DNA of 64,000 nucleotides, taken from assembly GCA_029203165.1 (NCBI GenBank), contig CP119308.1, positions 2,976,001-3,040,000 of the forward strand. The letters run 5' to 3'. Shown here piece by piece: positions 43,550-52,876 of this stretch (positions are counted from its first letter, which is position 1; each line of letters begins with the position of its first letter). Both the position numbers and the translations under genes were made by a program. Under the pieces are notes generated by a model. It was not told the DNA's origin and ran no database searches. It worked only from the letters and a program-made list of their open reading frames with translations. The DNA comes from Candidatus Microbacterium colombiense. GTDB taxonomy: Bacteria > Actinomycetota > Actinomycetes > Actinomycetales > Microbacteriaceae.

Positions 43550-44750
43550 CCGGCATGACCATCGCGATCGCCGTGACCGCGATGCCCTCACCGCGGCCCG
43601 GGAATCCGAGACCGTCGGTCGTGGTGGCCGTGAGTGCGACGGGCGCCCCTCCGAGTGCGGCCGACAGCACTCCCTCCGCCTCGGCACGGCGCGCGCTGAA
43701 CCGCGGGCGATTGCCCTGGAACTGCGCCGACACGTTCCCGATCGAGAAGCCGGCCTCGGCGAGCAGTTCCCGGGTGCGCGCCAGGAAGACCTCGGCATGC
43801 GCGCCCGCGTACTGCGGATGCGCGGTGCCGAAGTGCTCGCCGATGTCGCCGAGGCCCGCGGCTCCGAGCAGGGCATCCACGATGGCGTGGGCCACGGCGT
43901 CACCGTCGGAGTGACCGGACAGCGCCGGCTCCCCCGGCCATTCGAGGCCGGCCAGCCAGAGGTGCCCCTCTCCGCCGAACGCGTGAACGTCGGTGCCGAT
44001 GCCGACCCGCGGCACATCCGCACGGGCGCGAGAGGTGGGGGCGACCTCGCCCTGAGCGGATGCGGCGAGCAGGTGCCGTGCGCGCTCCAGGTCGGCAGGG
44101 GTCGTGATCTTGAACGCCCGGGCGGATCCGTCGATGTGGCGCACGGCGTGCCCGGCGGCGGCGAAGAGTGCGGCATCGTCGGTGTACTCGATGCCGGATT
44201 CCCGCGCGGCGGCATAGGCCGCTTCGAGAAGCGCCCGGGGGAAGCCTTGCGGTGTCTGTGCCGCGGCGAGCTCGGAACGATCCACCGCACCGGTCACTGC
44301 TCCGCCCTCGACCCGCTTGAGCGTATCGACCACCGGAAGGGCGGGTATGACGCCGACAGCATCCGTCACCGCGGCCGCCACCGCGTCGATCTGCGCGGAT
44401 GGCGTGAGCGCTCGAGCCGCATCGTGCACGAGCACCGTCGTGACCTCGCCCCAGAGCGCCGCGAGTCCTGCCGACACGGACTGCTGCCGAGTCGCGCCGC
44501 CCGTGACGACCCGCACGAGGTCGCCCCGATCACCCGCGGCTTCCCGCGCCTCGGTCTCGGCATCACCTTCGTAGCCGGACGGAGCGACGATGACGACCTG
44601 AGCCGGTGCTGCGGCGAAGACCCCGTCGAGGGCATGCCGCAGCATCGAGTGAGCGTCGATCCCGACGAACGCCTTGGGCGCTCCGGCGTCGAGACGTGTG
44701 CCTGAGCCTGCGGCGACGACGATGATCGCGGTGTGCGGTACGGGGAGCAT
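43530..44750 (-). CDS. ispDF: Bifunctional IspD/IspF
   Basis: 406 residues; ATG 44748-44750 preferred over GTG two codons before. N-terminal IspD cytidylyltransferase: IVVAAGSGTRL and VLVHDAARAL. C-terminal IspF cyclodiphosphate synthase from about residue 250: GIGTDVHAF and LSGHSDGDAVAHAIVDALLGAAGLGDIG with metal-binding Asp and His residues. The fusion does two steps of the MEP isoprenoid route. It lies just upstream of cysS-rlmB on the same strand. Confidence 0.95.
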   Translation of the reverse strand: MLPVPHTAIIVVAAGSGTRLDAGAPKAFVGIDAHSMLRHALDGVFAAAPAQVVIVAPSGYEGDAETEAREAAGDRGDLVRVVTGGATRQQSVSAGLAALWGEVTTVLVHDAARALTPSAQIDAVAAAVTDAVGVIPALPVVDTLKRVEGGAVTGAVDRSELAAAQTPQGFPRALLEAAYAAARESGIEYTDDAALFAAAGHAVRHIDGSARAFKITTPADLERARHLLAASAQGEVAPTSRARADVPRVGIGTDVHAFGGEGHLWLAGLEWPGEPALSGHSDGDAVAHAIVDALLGAAGLGDIGEHFGTAHPQYAGAHAEVFLARTRELLAEAGFSIGNVSAQFQGNRPRFSARRAEAEGVLSAALGGAPVALTATTTDGLGFPGRGEGIAVTAIAMVMPDDSRSR

Positions 44751-44800
44751 GGTCACGCTCTCACGCTACCTCGTGACCGGCGGCGACATGCGGAGACGAC

Positions 44801-44833
44801 GAAGGGGCGGATGCCGCAGCATCCGCCCCTTCG
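44801..44833. terminator. Hairpin terminator after carD
   Basis: GAAGGGGCGGATGC-CGCA-GCATCCGCCCCTTC, near perfect palindrome between carD and ispDF, both leftward. No long T run, so an intrinsic terminator or attenuator. Confidence 0.7.
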
Positions 44834-44857
44834 AGGACGTCTCAGGCGCGGGACGCC

Positions 44858-45340
44858 TCAGGACGCGAGGACCTCGTCGAGCAGCGCGCCCGCCTTGTCC
44901 TCGTCGGTCTTCTCAGCGAGAGCGAGCTCGGAGATGAGGATCTGGCGAGCCTTCGCCAGCATCCGCTTCTCACCCGCGGAGAGTCCACGGTCCTGATCCC
45001 GGCGCCACAGGTCGCGGACGACCTCGCTGACCTTGATCACATCGCCGGAGGCGAGCTTCTCGAGGTTCGCCTTGTAGCGGCGCGACCAGTTGGTGGGCTC
45101 CTCGGTGAACGGTGCGCGCAGGACCTCGAACACGTTGTCGAGACCCTCCTTGCCGATCACGTCGCGGACGCCGACCAGGTCGACATTCTCTGCGGGTACC
45201 TCGATGATCAGGTCACCCTGGGTGACATTGAGCTTCAGGTACTTCTTCGCCTCACCCTTGATGATGCGTTCCTTGACCTCGATGATGGTCGCGGCGCCAT
45301 GGTGCGGATAGACGACTGTCTCGCCAACCTCAAAAAGCAT
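44858..45340 (-). CDS. carD: CarD-family RNA polymerase-binding transcription factor
   Basis: 160 residues from ATG 45338-45340. N-terminal Tudor-like domain (FEVGETVVYPHHGAATI) binds the RNA polymerase beta subunit; C-terminal helical DNA-binding domain includes the conserved NWSRRYK segment and Trp. It stabilises open complexes at promoters, notably rRNA. Length matches CarD. A terminator follows at 44801-44833. Confidence 0.95.
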   Translation of the reverse strand: MLFEVGETVVYPHHGAATIIEVKERIIKGEAKKYLKLNVTQGDLIIEVPAENVDLVGVRDVIGKEGLDNVFEVLRAPFTEEPTNWSRRYKANLEKLASGDVIKVSEVVRDLWRRDQDRGLSAGEKRMLAKARQILISELALAEKTDEDKAGALLDEVLAS

Positions 45341-45434
45341 AAAAACGTGTCCTTTCGGCAACCTCAAGGATACCACAGGGCGGATGCGCTAAGGTTCGCG
45401 CCTCGACGTCTCAGGGGACGCACGCGCATACCCG

Positions 45435-45440
45435 TAGAAT
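45435..45440 (+). promoter_or_regulatory. -10 box of lipoprotein gene
   Basis: TAGAAT about 36 bases before the GTG, with an AGGAGG ribosome site between. The -35 is not evident. Confidence 0.5.
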
Positions 45441-45475
45441 GGATGCGGAAACCCCGTCGGACCTCAGGAGGACCC

Positions 45476-45949
45476 GTGAAATCGCGCCTTGTTGCGTCTG
45501 TCGCCCTCAGCGCTCTCGTTCTTCTCAGCGCGACGGGATGCACGTTCATCTCGCCCCAGGCGACGAAGATCGAATACTCCGCCTCTGACGGTGTCAACAT
45601 CTCCGACGCCGACGGCCCGTTGGTCGTCCGTAACGCCTTCATCGTCGCGAACGAAGACGGCTCGGTCGGCAACTTCATCGGCGCCGTCGTCAACCCCACC
45701 GACGAGCGAGCCACGCTCACCATCGGCATCGAAGGCATCGACCCGCTCACCGTCACGGTGCCAGCGGGCGACCGCATCAGTTTCGGCGCCGACGCCGACC
45801 CGCTGCGCATCGTCGGTCTCGACACGATGCCGGGTGCGACGATCGAGATGCACTTCCAGTCGGGCGATTCCCTGGGCGTCAAGACGCAGGTTCCCGTACT
45901 CGACGGAGCGCTGCCGTACTACGCCGACCTGGTCCCCAGCGAGGACTGA
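45476..45949 (+). CDS. Small lipoprotein, function unknown
   Basis: 157 residues from GTG 45476-45478 with AGGAGG six bases upstream. Signal peptide with lipobox LSATGC at about residue 21-26, so an exported lipoprotein. The mature part is beta-rich with Gly/Asp turns. No enzyme motif. Divergent from carD; a strong bidirectional terminator follows. Confidence 0.8.
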   Translation: MKSRLVASVALSALVLLSATGCTFISPQATKIEYSASDGVNISDADGPLVVRNAFIVANEDGSVGNFIGAVVNPTDERATLTIGIEGIDPLTVTVPAGDRISFGADADPLRIVGLDTMPGATIEMHFQSGDSLGVKTQVPVLDGALPYYADLVPSED

Positions 45950-45964
45950 GTCCGCACAGACTTC

Positions 45965-46010
45965 GACGGCAGAGGCCGGTCACCCCGCGGGGTGACCGGC
46001 CTCTGCCGTC
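45965..46010. terminator. Bidirectional terminator
   Basis: 22-base perfect inverted repeat starting GACGGCAGAGGCC with a two-base loop, between the convergent lipoprotein and regX3 genes. Confidence 0.85.
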
Positions 46011-46022
46011 GTGTCCCCGCGT

Positions 46023-46706
46023 TCAGCCCTCGAAGCGATAGCCCAGACCGCGCACGGTGACGAGCATCACGGGCTCACCGGGGTTCTCCTCGATGCGGGA
46101 GCGGATGCGCTTGATGTGCACGTCGAGCGTCTTGGTGTCGCCGAAGTAGTCGCTCCCCCACACGCGATCGATCAACTGACCGCGGGTCAGAACGCGTCCT
46201 GAGTTGCGCATCAGCACCTCGAGGAGTTCGAATTCCTTGAGGGGCATGTTGATCAGGGATCCGGCCACCGAGACCGTGTGGCGATCGATGTCGAGCGACA
46301 CCCGGCCGCCGTCGAGCACGCGCTCGTCGATTTCGCTGTCGGCCTGCACGACGCGCCGCAGGACCGCGCGCATGCGCGCGAGCAGCTCGCGTGACGAGTA
46401 CGGCTTGGTGATGTAATCGTCCGCGCCGAGCTCGAGACCCACGACGATGTCGACCTCGGAGTCCTTGGCCGTCAGCATGATGATCGGCACGGCCGAGGTG
46501 GAGCGGATCTGCCGGCAGACTTCGGTGCCCGGCATACCGGGGAGCATGAGGTCGAGCAGCACGATGTCCGCCCCGCGATCGCGGTAGGCGGAGAGTGCAC
46601 CGGGGCCGTCCTCGGCGATCTCCACCTCGTACCCCTCCCGGCGCAGCAGGTAGGCCAGCGGATCGGCGAGGTCGGGCTCGTCTTCGACGAGAAGGATGCG
46701 GGTCAT
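46023..46706 (-). CDS. regX3: Response regulator RegX3 (OmpR/PhoB family)
   Basis: 227 residues. Receiver with acidic pair near Glu8-Asp9, phospho-acceptor Asp52 and Lys in ITKPYSSREL; C-terminal winged helix with GRVLTRGQLIDRVWG and VHIKRIRSRI. Adjacent SenX3-type kinase and nearby phoU and pst genes support a phosphate-starvation regulator. Overlaps the kinase gene by 4 nt. Confidence 0.92.
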   Translation of the reverse strand: MTRILLVEDEPDLADPLAYLLRREGYEVEIAEDGPGALSAYRDRGADIVLLDLMLPGMPGTEVCRQIRSTSAVPIIMLTAKDSEVDIVVGLELGADDYITKPYSSRELLARMRAVLRRVVQADSEIDERVLDGGRVSLDIDRHTVSVAGSLINMPLKEFELLEVLMRNSGRVLTRGQLIDRVWGSDYFGDTKTLDVHIKRIRSRIEENPGEPVMLVTVRGLGYRFEG

Positions 46707-47926
46707 GCTCTCTCTCCGTTTCGCAGGCGCGCGGCGGACTTCTCCGCCTTGCGCGCGCGCTTCTTCTTCTTCTTGCTCTTCTTGCCCAGGTCGTCGGTCG
46801 GCGGGGCATCGATCCGGGGAAGTCGGATCGTGAACGTGGAGCCCCGGCCGGGGCGCGACCAGAGACGCACCTCTCCGCCGTGGCGCTGGGTGGCGTGCTT
46901 CACGATCGACAGTCCGAGGCCAGTGCCTCCCGTTCGCCGGGATCGCGCCTCATCAGCACGGTAGAACCGCTCGAAGATGCGCTCGCGGTCGGCCTCGGCG
47001 ATCCCGATGCCCTGGTCGGACACCGCGATCTCGACGACTCCCCCGTCGGCGCGCACACCGACGCCCACGCGCGAGCTGCGGGGCGAGTACAGGATCGCGT
47101 TCGCGACGAGGTTGCCCACCGCCTCGATGAGGATCTGCGCATCGCCACGCACCCACACACCGCGGTCTCCGCCGCGCGTGAGATCGACGCCCGCCGAATC
47201 GGCCTGCACCACGTGCGCCTCGATCGACGACGCGATCACCTCGTCGATCGACACGGGACCGACGTCGGTCAACCCGTCGTCGGCCTGCAGACGAGAGAGG
47301 CTCATGATGCGACCGGTGAGCTGGGCGAGACGTCCGGCCTCTGCCGAGATGCGGGACGCGAAGATGCGCACCTGGGCAGGATCATCGGCCGCCGACTCGA
47401 TGGCCTCGGCGAGCAGACTCACCGCACCCACCGGCGTCTTCAGCTCGTGGCTGGTGTTGGCGACGAAATCGCGCCGCATCTGATCGAGACGCTCCTGCTC
47501 GGTGACGTCGCGGATGATCACCAGCGCCAGGCGCGCGCCGATCACACTCGCCCTGGCCGACACCAGACGGGGGTCCAGACTCAGCCCGCCGCGCGTGATG
47601 CGCAGCGATTCGGTCTTCGTGCCACCCGCTGCCCGGGCGTCGCGCACGAGCTGTCGCAGTTCTGGGTTGTCGAGCGTCGCTCCGACCTCGATGCCGAAGC
47701 GCGCCGCTGCCTGCGACCCCGCGAGCACCAGTCCGGATGAATCCACCACGCAGGCCGCGTCGTCCATGCTGTCGAGCACCGAGGTCATGCCGTCGGGAAC
47801 GACCGTCGAGGTCTCCAGTTCCACCTTCGCCCTGGCGCGGTACGCCCACATGACCAGGAGCGAGACTCCGACGCCGATCAACACGCCTGCGGCGAGGGAG
47901 ATCAGCGCGATCTGCGTCGGGGTCAT
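46703..47926 (-). CDS. senX3: Sensor histidine kinase SenX3
   Basis: 407 residues from ATG 47924-47926. One N-terminal membrane helix (5-29), a PAS-like domain (about 45-140), HisKA with His160 in NTSHELKTPVGA, and a HATPase_c domain with the N, G1 and G2 boxes (ending GGTGLGLSIVKH). The C-terminus is Lys-rich. It phosphorylates RegX3 under phosphate limitation in mycobacteria. An upstream in-frame extension to 48550 reads over phoU antisense and is not coding. Confidence 0.92.
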   Translation of the reverse strand: MTPTQIALISLAAGVLIGVGVSLLVMWAYRARAKVELETSTVVPDGMTSVLDSMDDAACVVDSSGLVLAGSQAAARFGIEVGATLDNPELRQLVRDARAAGGTKTESLRITRGGLSLDPRLVSARASVIGARLALVIIRDVTEQERLDQMRRDFVANTSHELKTPVGAVSLLAEAIESAADDPAQVRIFASRISAEAGRLAQLTGRIMSLSRLQADDGLTDVGPVSIDEVIASSIEAHVVQADSAGVDLTRGGDRGVWVRGDAQILIEAVGNLVANAILYSPRSSRVGVGVRADGGVVEIAVSDQGIGIAEADRERIFERFYRADEARSRRTGGTGLGLSIVKHATQRHGGEVRLWSRPGRGSTFTIRLPRIDAPPTDDLGKKSKKKKKRARKAEKSAARLRNGERA

Positions 47927-47943
47927 GTCTCCAGCGTAGAGTG

Positions 47944-48027
47944 CGTTCACCCGCGCTTCGGCGGGTTTCCGGGGCAGAGCGGCAACGAGAGAAGTACTAT
48001 TCACGTGCTGGGCACCGTTCGTTAACC
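47944..48027. promoter_or_regulatory. Candidate Pho boxes between senX3 and phoU
   Basis: CGTTCACC at 47944-47951 and CGTTAACC at 48020-48027 match the two forms found in the repeats upstream of pstS. They stand singly, 76 bases apart, in the divergent intergenic region. RegX3 binding is inferred. Confidence 0.45.
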
Positions 48028-48128
48028 TTCGGAGCACACAATCGCTTCGGGCCTGCGCGGGAGCGCGGCCCCTCCACATCTCGCGCGGAAGACGCCGTCG
48101 AGATTTCGAATGAAAGGTTGCGCCGCAC

Positions 48129-48824
48129 ATGCGCGAAGTCTTCCACCAGTCCCTCGAGGATCTGCAGAACCGCCTCGTGGAGATCGCGGATCTCGTCACC
48201 GTCTCGATCGACAAGGCCACCCGCGCCTTCGCCACGAGCGACGTCGCGTTGGCCGAAGAGGTCATCGCCGATGACGCGAAGATCGACGAGCTCGCCGTCA
48301 CACTCGACGAGCAGGCCATCGAGATCCTCGCCCGCCAGCAGCCGGTCGCCCGCGATCTGCGCATCGTCGTGACGGCGCTGCGCGTCAGCGCATCGCTCGA
48401 GCGCATGGGCGACATGTCCGAGCACATCGCGCAGCTCGCGCGACTCCGATTCCCCGAGCGCGCCATCCCGAAGGGTCTCAAGGGCACCTTCGTGAAGATG
48501 GGCGAGCTGGACGTCGAGATCTCGCGCACGCTGTCCGAACTGCTGCGCACTCAGGACCTGAAGTTCGCCGACCAGATCCGCAACGCGGACGACGACGTCG
48601 ACGAACTGCACGCCAGCGTCTTCGAGAAGGTGCTCAGCGACAACTGGAAGGGCGAGGCGACGGCGACAGTCGACGCGACGCTGGCCAGCCGCTACCACGA
48701 GCGTTTCGCCGACCACGCCGTGGCCATCGCCAAGAAGATGGTGTACCTGGCGACCGGCGACTGGCAGGTCGACGAGGCCGACATCGCCCTCGCCGTCGAG
48801 CAGCAGGAGCTCGGGCACGCCTGA
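48129..48824 (+). CDS. phoU: Phosphate signalling protein PhoU
   Basis: 231 residues from ATG 48129, all helical with the two PhoU repeats (E/DxxxD metal-binding helices: ADDAKIDEL and NADDDVDEL). It links the Pst transporter to SenX3-type signalling. Ribosome site GAAAGG is 11 bases upstream. Divergent from senX3, as in mycobacteria. Confidence 0.93.
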   Translation: MREVFHQSLEDLQNRLVEIADLVTVSIDKATRAFATSDVALAEEVIADDAKIDELAVTLDEQAIEILARQQPVARDLRIVVTALRVSASLERMGDMSEHIAQLARLRFPERAIPKGLKGTFVKMGELDVEISRTLSELLRTQDLKFADQIRNADDDVDELHASVFEKVLSDNWKGEATATVDATLASRYHERFADHAVAIAKKMVYLATGDWQVDEADIALAVEQQELGHA

Positions 48825-48872
48825 CTCCGTTCCGCTCCGCCGAGGCCCGAGAACGCCGAGGCCCCCTCTGCA

Positions 48873-48918
48873 CGCCGAAGCCCCTCCTGATCCACGTGGA
48901 TCAGGAGGGGCTTCGGCG
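48873..48918. terminator. Terminator between phoU and gpmA
   Basis: A 46-base near perfect palindrome (arms starting CGCCGAAGCCCCTC) between convergent phoU and gpmA. Confidence 0.85.
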
Positions 48919-48951
48919 ATGAACGGGGGTGTCGGCGGACGCCGAGGACCC

Positions 48952-49701
48952 TTACTTCTTCCCCTGGGCGGCGACCGCAGCAGCGCCGGCGGCAGCAGCT
49001 TCAGGATCGAGGTAGCGGCCGGGACCGGTGGGTACGTTGTTCTCGTCCAGTTCGTACACCAGCGGGATGCCGGTCGGGATGTTGAGCTCGGCGATGTCGT
49101 CGTCGCTGATGCCCTCGAGGTGCTTCACGAGACCGCGCAGCGAGTTGCCGTGTGCGGTGACGAGTACCGTCTTGCCCGCGTCGAGGTCGGGGACGATCGC
49201 GCTCTCCCAGTAGGGCAGCAGACGGTCGATGACGAGCTTGAGCGACTCCGTGCGGGGAACCTCACCGTCGATGCCGACGTAACGGGGGTCTCCGACCTGG
49301 CTGAACTCGCTGTCGTCGTCGAGCACGGGCGGCGGCACGTCGAACGAACGGCGCCACAGCTGGAACTGCTCGGGCCCGAACTCCTCGAGCGTCTGGGCCT
49401 TGTCCTTGCCCTGGAGCGCACCGTAGTGACGCTCGTTGAGCCGCCAGGAGCGCGTGACAGGGATCCACAGTCGGTCGGCGGCATCCAGCGCGATGTTCGC
49501 GGTCTGGATCGCACGGCTCAGCAGCGACGTGTGGAGCACGTCGGGCAGGATGCCGGACTCGGCGAGCAGCTCACCTCCGCGGCGCGCCTCCTTCTCACCC
49601 TGCTCGTTGAGGCGGACATCCACCCAACCGGTGAACAGGTTCAGCTCGTTCCACTCGCTCCGGCCGTGGCGGAGCAGGATCAGGGTGCGCGTCGCAGTCA
49701 T
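48952..49701 (-). CDS. gpmA: 2,3-bisphosphoglycerate-dependent phosphoglycerate mutase
   Basis: 249 residues. LLRHGRSEWN at the start gives the phospho-accepting His; RLNERHYGALQG and TAHGNSLRGLVKHLEG complete the active site. Converts 3- to 2-phosphoglycerate in glycolysis. Alanine-rich C-terminal tail. Typical family length. Confidence 0.95.
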   Translation of the reverse strand: MTATRTLILLRHGRSEWNELNLFTGWVDVRLNEQGEKEARRGGELLAESGILPDVLHTSLLSRAIQTANIALDAADRLWIPVTRSWRLNERHYGALQGKDKAQTLEEFGPEQFQLWRRSFDVPPPVLDDDSEFSQVGDPRYVGIDGEVPRTESLKLVIDRLLPYWESAIVPDLDAGKTVLVTAHGNSLRGLVKHLEGISDDDIAELNIPTGIPLVYELDENNVPTGPGRYLDPEAAAAGAAAVAAQGKK

Positions 49702-49758
49702 GCCGCCAGTTTATCCGCGGCGGTCTCACTCTCGCGCGCCTCCTGCGAGGATTGACGC

Positions 49759-50583
49759 ATGGCGTCATCTCCTGTGGGCCGTCCCACGCGCGGCACGACC
49801 GGGACGAACCGACTCCGACGCAACGATCGCTGGATCGCCGCGAGTCGCGCCTTCCTGCGTGCGGCCGACCCGCTGGTCGTCGATCTCGGATACGGTGCGA
49901 GCGGGGTCACGGCATTCGAACTCGCGACCCGGCTGCAGCGCATCCGCCCGGATGCCGAGGTGCGCGGCCTCGAGATCGATCCGGCCCGGGTGGCCACCGC
50001 GAACGCACAGCTCATCGACGTGCGCGCCGGCCGGACGCCGTTCCCCGCCGACCTGCGCGTCTCCTTCGCACGCGGGGGCTTCGAGGTGCCGCTGACGGAT
50101 GCTCGCCGACCGGCGGTGATCCGGGCGATGAACGTGCTGCGTCAGTACGACGAGGCCGATGTCGCCGGCGCCTGGCGCACGGTCGCCGCCCGTCTCGCGC
50201 CGGACGGCCTTCTCGTGGAGGGCACGTGCGATGAGATCGGACGCGTGGCGAGCTGGGTGGATGTGCGCCCCGACGGCGCCCCCGCGCGCTTCACGATCTC
50301 GCTCCGGCTCGCCGATCTCGACGAGCCGAGCATCGTGGCCGAGCGGCTCCCGAAGGCCTTGATCCATCGCAACATCCCGGGTGAGCGGATTCACGCACTG
50401 CTCGTCGACCTCGACCGTGAATGGGATCGCTCCGCCGCGTTGTCCACGTTCGGCGCCACGCAGCGATTCCTCGCCACGGTGACGGCGCTGCGCGCGCAGG
50501 GGTGGCCGGTGATCGGCGGGCGCTCGCGCTGGCGTCTGGGTGAGCTGACGCTTCCCTGGGACGCCGTCGCGCCGCAGCACTGA
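49759..50583 (+). CDS. Class I SAM-dependent methyltransferase-like protein
   Basis: 274 residues. VVDLGYGASGVTAFELA (about 40-56) is motif I of Rossmann-fold methyltransferases; LEIDPARVATA is the acidic motif II loop. The C-terminal half is alpha-beta without a known target domain. Substrate unknown. Ribosome site GCGAGGA upstream of ATG. Confidence 0.75.
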   Translation: MASSPVGRPTRGTTGTNRLRRNDRWIAASRAFLRAADPLVVDLGYGASGVTAFELATRLQRIRPDAEVRGLEIDPARVATANAQLIDVRAGRTPFPADLRVSFARGGFEVPLTDARRPAVIRAMNVLRQYDEADVAGAWRTVAARLAPDGLLVEGTCDEIGRVASWVDVRPDGAPARFTISLRLADLDEPSIVAERLPKALIHRNIPGERIHALLVDLDREWDRSAALSTFGATQRFLATVTALRAQGWPVIGGRSRWRLGELTLPWDAVAPQH

Positions 50584-50607
50584 GTCGCGCTGCAGGGAAG
50601 GTCTTCC

Positions 50608-51756
50608 TCAGCGTCCGCCGCTGGATCCGCCGGTTCCGGCGTCGCCGCGCGGGTCCGGTGCGGACGGCCGCCGCGACAGCCGGGTGAGGCGGGGGATTTC
50701 GGCCACCGATCCGGCGTCCGCAGGCACGATGACCTGCTGCGACGCGGCGATATCGATCCCGTCATCGCGCACCGTGAGGTCGCCGACCGGGGCGCGACGC
50801 GACAGGATCGCCAACGCGATGGGCCCGTCTTCGTGGTGCCGCGCGGCCGAGGTGATGTGTCCGACCTCATCCTCTCCCGCGAACACCGGTGAACCCGGAG
50901 CCGGGAGCACGGCATCGCTGCCGTCGAGCTGGAGAGCAGCGAGACGGCGGGGCGGGTGGCCGAGGTTATGCACCTTGGCCACGGTCTCCTGACCGCGATA
51001 GCACCCCTTGTTCAGATGCACCGCGCTGCGGAGCCAATCGGACTCGTGCGGCAGCGAGCGCTCGTCGACCTCGGCAGCCCAGCGCGGACGCCAGGCCGCG
51101 ATGCGCAGCGCCTCGGCGGCGAGCAGTCCGGCCACGGCCTCCGGGGCGAGCGTCGTCGCCAACTGCGCCGCGGCCTCGGAGCCCACGATGCCGACACGCC
51201 ACGCGAGCGCTGCACCGGGGTGCGCGGAGATCTCGGCGTACTGGTGGCCGCCCGCCGTCACGTGCTGCCACGGATCCGCCCAGATCAACGGGGCGCCGTG
51301 GGGAGCGGAGGCGACGGAGCCGACCGTGGCTGCGGCCGATGCGCCGTCCACGAAGCCGATCAGGGTCAGATCATCGCGCCGCTCGACCGTCGCCTGCGTT
51401 CGGAACTTCATGCGCGTCAGCCACGCGGCGAGCGCATCGGCGTCGGCGGCATCCACGATCAACCAGGTGGAGGCCCCGTCATCGAGCACTCCGGCCGCAT
51501 GCTCCACCCGTCCCTGCGGATCCAGGACGAGGAGTTCTGTGCTCTCCCCCGGTGTGAGCCGCGCGACGAACTGCGAGGTGATCGAGTCGAGCCAGCTGAG
51601 TCGTTCGGGCCCGGCGACCTCGATCACGGCCCGGTCGTCGAGAGGCGCGATCGCGGCACCCGCCGCGAGTCGGCGCTGTTCGCGGAACGGATCGCCGAGA
51701 TGGGCGATGCCGTCGCCGTCTGACACGACACCTGCGAGTGTGGAGAAGGCGCTCAT
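50608..51756 (-). CDS. ygfZ: YgfZ/GcvT-like folate-binding protein
   Basis: 382 residues from ATG 51754-51756. Carries the YgfZ signature NKGCYRGQE (249-257) with Cys252. YgfZ helps Fe-S cluster enzymes in a tetrahydrofolate-dependent way. The upstream in-frame extension (to 52089) reads through the next gene and is not used. The C-terminal 25 residues are disordered. The start lies 2 nt from the stop of the FABP-like gene. Confidence 0.88.
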   Translation of the reverse strand: MSAFSTLAGVVSDGDGIAHLGDPFREQRRLAAGAAIAPLDDRAVIEVAGPERLSWLDSITSQFVARLTPGESTELLVLDPQGRVEHAAGVLDDGASTWLIVDAADADALAAWLTRMKFRTQATVERRDDLTLIGFVDGASAAATVGSVASAPHGAPLIWADPWQHVTAGGHQYAEISAHPGAALAWRVGIVGSEAAAQLATTLAPEAVAGLLAAEALRIAAWRPRWAAEVDERSLPHESDWLRSAVHLNKGCYRGQETVAKVHNLGHPPRRLAALQLDGSDAVLPAPGSPVFAGEDEVGHITSAARHHEDGPIALAILSRRAPVGDLTVRDDGIDIAASQQVIVPADAGSVAEIPRLTRLSRRPSAPDPRGDAGTGGSSGGR

Positions 51757-51757
51757 G

Positions 51758-52360
51758 TCAGACCTTCGCGAGGCGGGCGGAAGCGTGCGAGCGCAGGGTG
51801 GTGCCGAGAGCCGCGATGTCCCAGGCCCAGAGCAGGTGCCCGTCCACGAGGCCGTAGAGCCGTGAGGCCGCGCCGTACTCCTTGCCACCCTCGCCGCGGA
51901 CGATCGCGTCGGACGCGATGTCGATGCGGGGGCCGCTGATCTCGCCGAGATACAGCTCGAGCATGCCGTCGGAGTGGGCGAGCGAGACCTCGATCGGGAA
52001 AGAACCGTTCTCGTTGCGCAACTCTTCGACGTCGTCGACGGTGCGGGCGGCCGAAGGAATCTGCGGCGGCAGAAGGGCCGGTCCCGCATCTGCGTCGGTC
52101 GCCGGTCGCGAGAGGCGCCAGTATCCGGTCTCCGCGACCAGGGGAACCGACTGTTCCCCGTCCTGGCCGACGAAGGTCGCCGTGCTCGAATAGTTCAGGA
52201 ACGGGCCGCCGTCATGGCTGAAGCTCACCCGGTGGGCGAACTCGCCCTGCAGTCTCGACTCCCCCACGGGGTAGTCGATCACACCGGTCCCCTCCCATAC
52301 GCCGATCAGCCAGGAGAGCGGGACGATGTCTGCGGGGAGATCGGTCGGCAGGTCGAGCAC
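51758..52360 (-). CDS. FABP-like/nitrobindin-type beta-barrel protein
   Basis: 200 residues from GTG 52358-52360. PLSWLIGVWEGTG near the start is the hallmark of the nitrobindin/THAP4-like heme-binding barrel family of actinobacteria; FLNYSSTATF and ETGYWRL are further conserved strands. It may bind heme and detoxify reactive nitrogen. The start has a weak ribosome site, so an earlier GTG or ATC start is possible. Confidence 0.8.
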   Translation of the reverse strand: MLDLPTDLPADIVPLSWLIGVWEGTGVIDYPVGESRLQGEFAHRVSFSHDGGPFLNYSSTATFVGQDGEQSVPLVAETGYWRLSRPATDADAGPALLPPQIPSAARTVDDVEELRNENGSFPIEVSLAHSDGMLELYLGEISGPRIDIASDAIVRGEGGKEYGAASRLYGLVDGHLLWAWDIAALGTTLRSHASARLAKV

Positions 52361-52367
52361 GATGCGA

Positions 52368-52481
52368 TCAGCGCTGTCCGCGGAAGAGGTTGACCAGCAC
52401 AACGGCTGAGACGAAGACGATCGCGAGACTCGCCAGGCCCAGGAGGCCGATGAAGAAGAATTCGAGCGCGATGAGATCCAT
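52368..52481 (-). CDS. Small single-helix membrane protein
   Basis: 37 residues from ATG 52479-52481 with GGAA upstream: MDLIALEFFF and then a long aliphatic helix ending NLFRGQR. Lies 7 nt before the FABP-like gene and may be translated with it. No known function. The longer upstream frame is not coding. Confidence 0.55.
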   Translation of the reverse strand: MDLIALEFFFIGLLGLASLAIVFVSAVVLVNLFRGQR

Positions 52482-52513
52482 GGGTTCCACATTACCGCCC
52501 TGGGGCGGGGATG

Positions 52514-52804
52514 TCAGGCGGGAATGAGCGCCGCGATGCCGAAGCCGACGGAGATCAGCCCCATCAGCAACAGTGCTCCTGTCACGCTTCCGGCGACCCG
52601 GAAGATGAAGCCCTGCGTCCGTCCGTACCAGAGCTGCACGGCGAAGGAGAGCAGGATGATGCCGCCGAAAGCGACGAGCATCCACGCCACCCGCCAGTCC
52701 TCGGCGACGAAGATCCCGATCGCGACGGCAGCGATGAAGGCGGCGGTCCACACGACGATGACGCCGACGAAGGCGTTGCGTGGTGCCAGTGCTGGTTCCG
52801 ACAT
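52514..52804 (-). CDS. Three-helix membrane protein
   Basis: 96 residues from ATG 52802-52804. Hydrophobic segments at about residues 14-34, 38-58 and 69-90. Found alone between the small membrane gene and divergent glnR. No family recognised. Confidence 0.65.
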   Translation of the reverse strand: MSEPALAPRNAFVGVIVVWTAAFIAAVAIGIFVAEDWRVAWMLVAFGGIILLSFAVQLWYGRTQGFIFRVAGSVTGALLLMGLISVGFGIAALIPA

Positions 52805-52876
52805 GACTCCATTGTTGCGCATCGACGCCCGGTATCATGGCGGCACGGTGTCGATCGATACCCGTGAGGAGTGCGT

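Noticed and set aside
46703..48550. senX3 extended to 615 residues
   Set aside because: The extra 208 residues lie over phoU antisense and lack domain character; ATG 47924-47926 gives a normal SenX3.
50608..52089. ygfZ extended to 493 residues
   Set aside because: The added N-terminus is a shadow of the FABP-like gene; ATG at 51756 starts normal YgfZ sequence.
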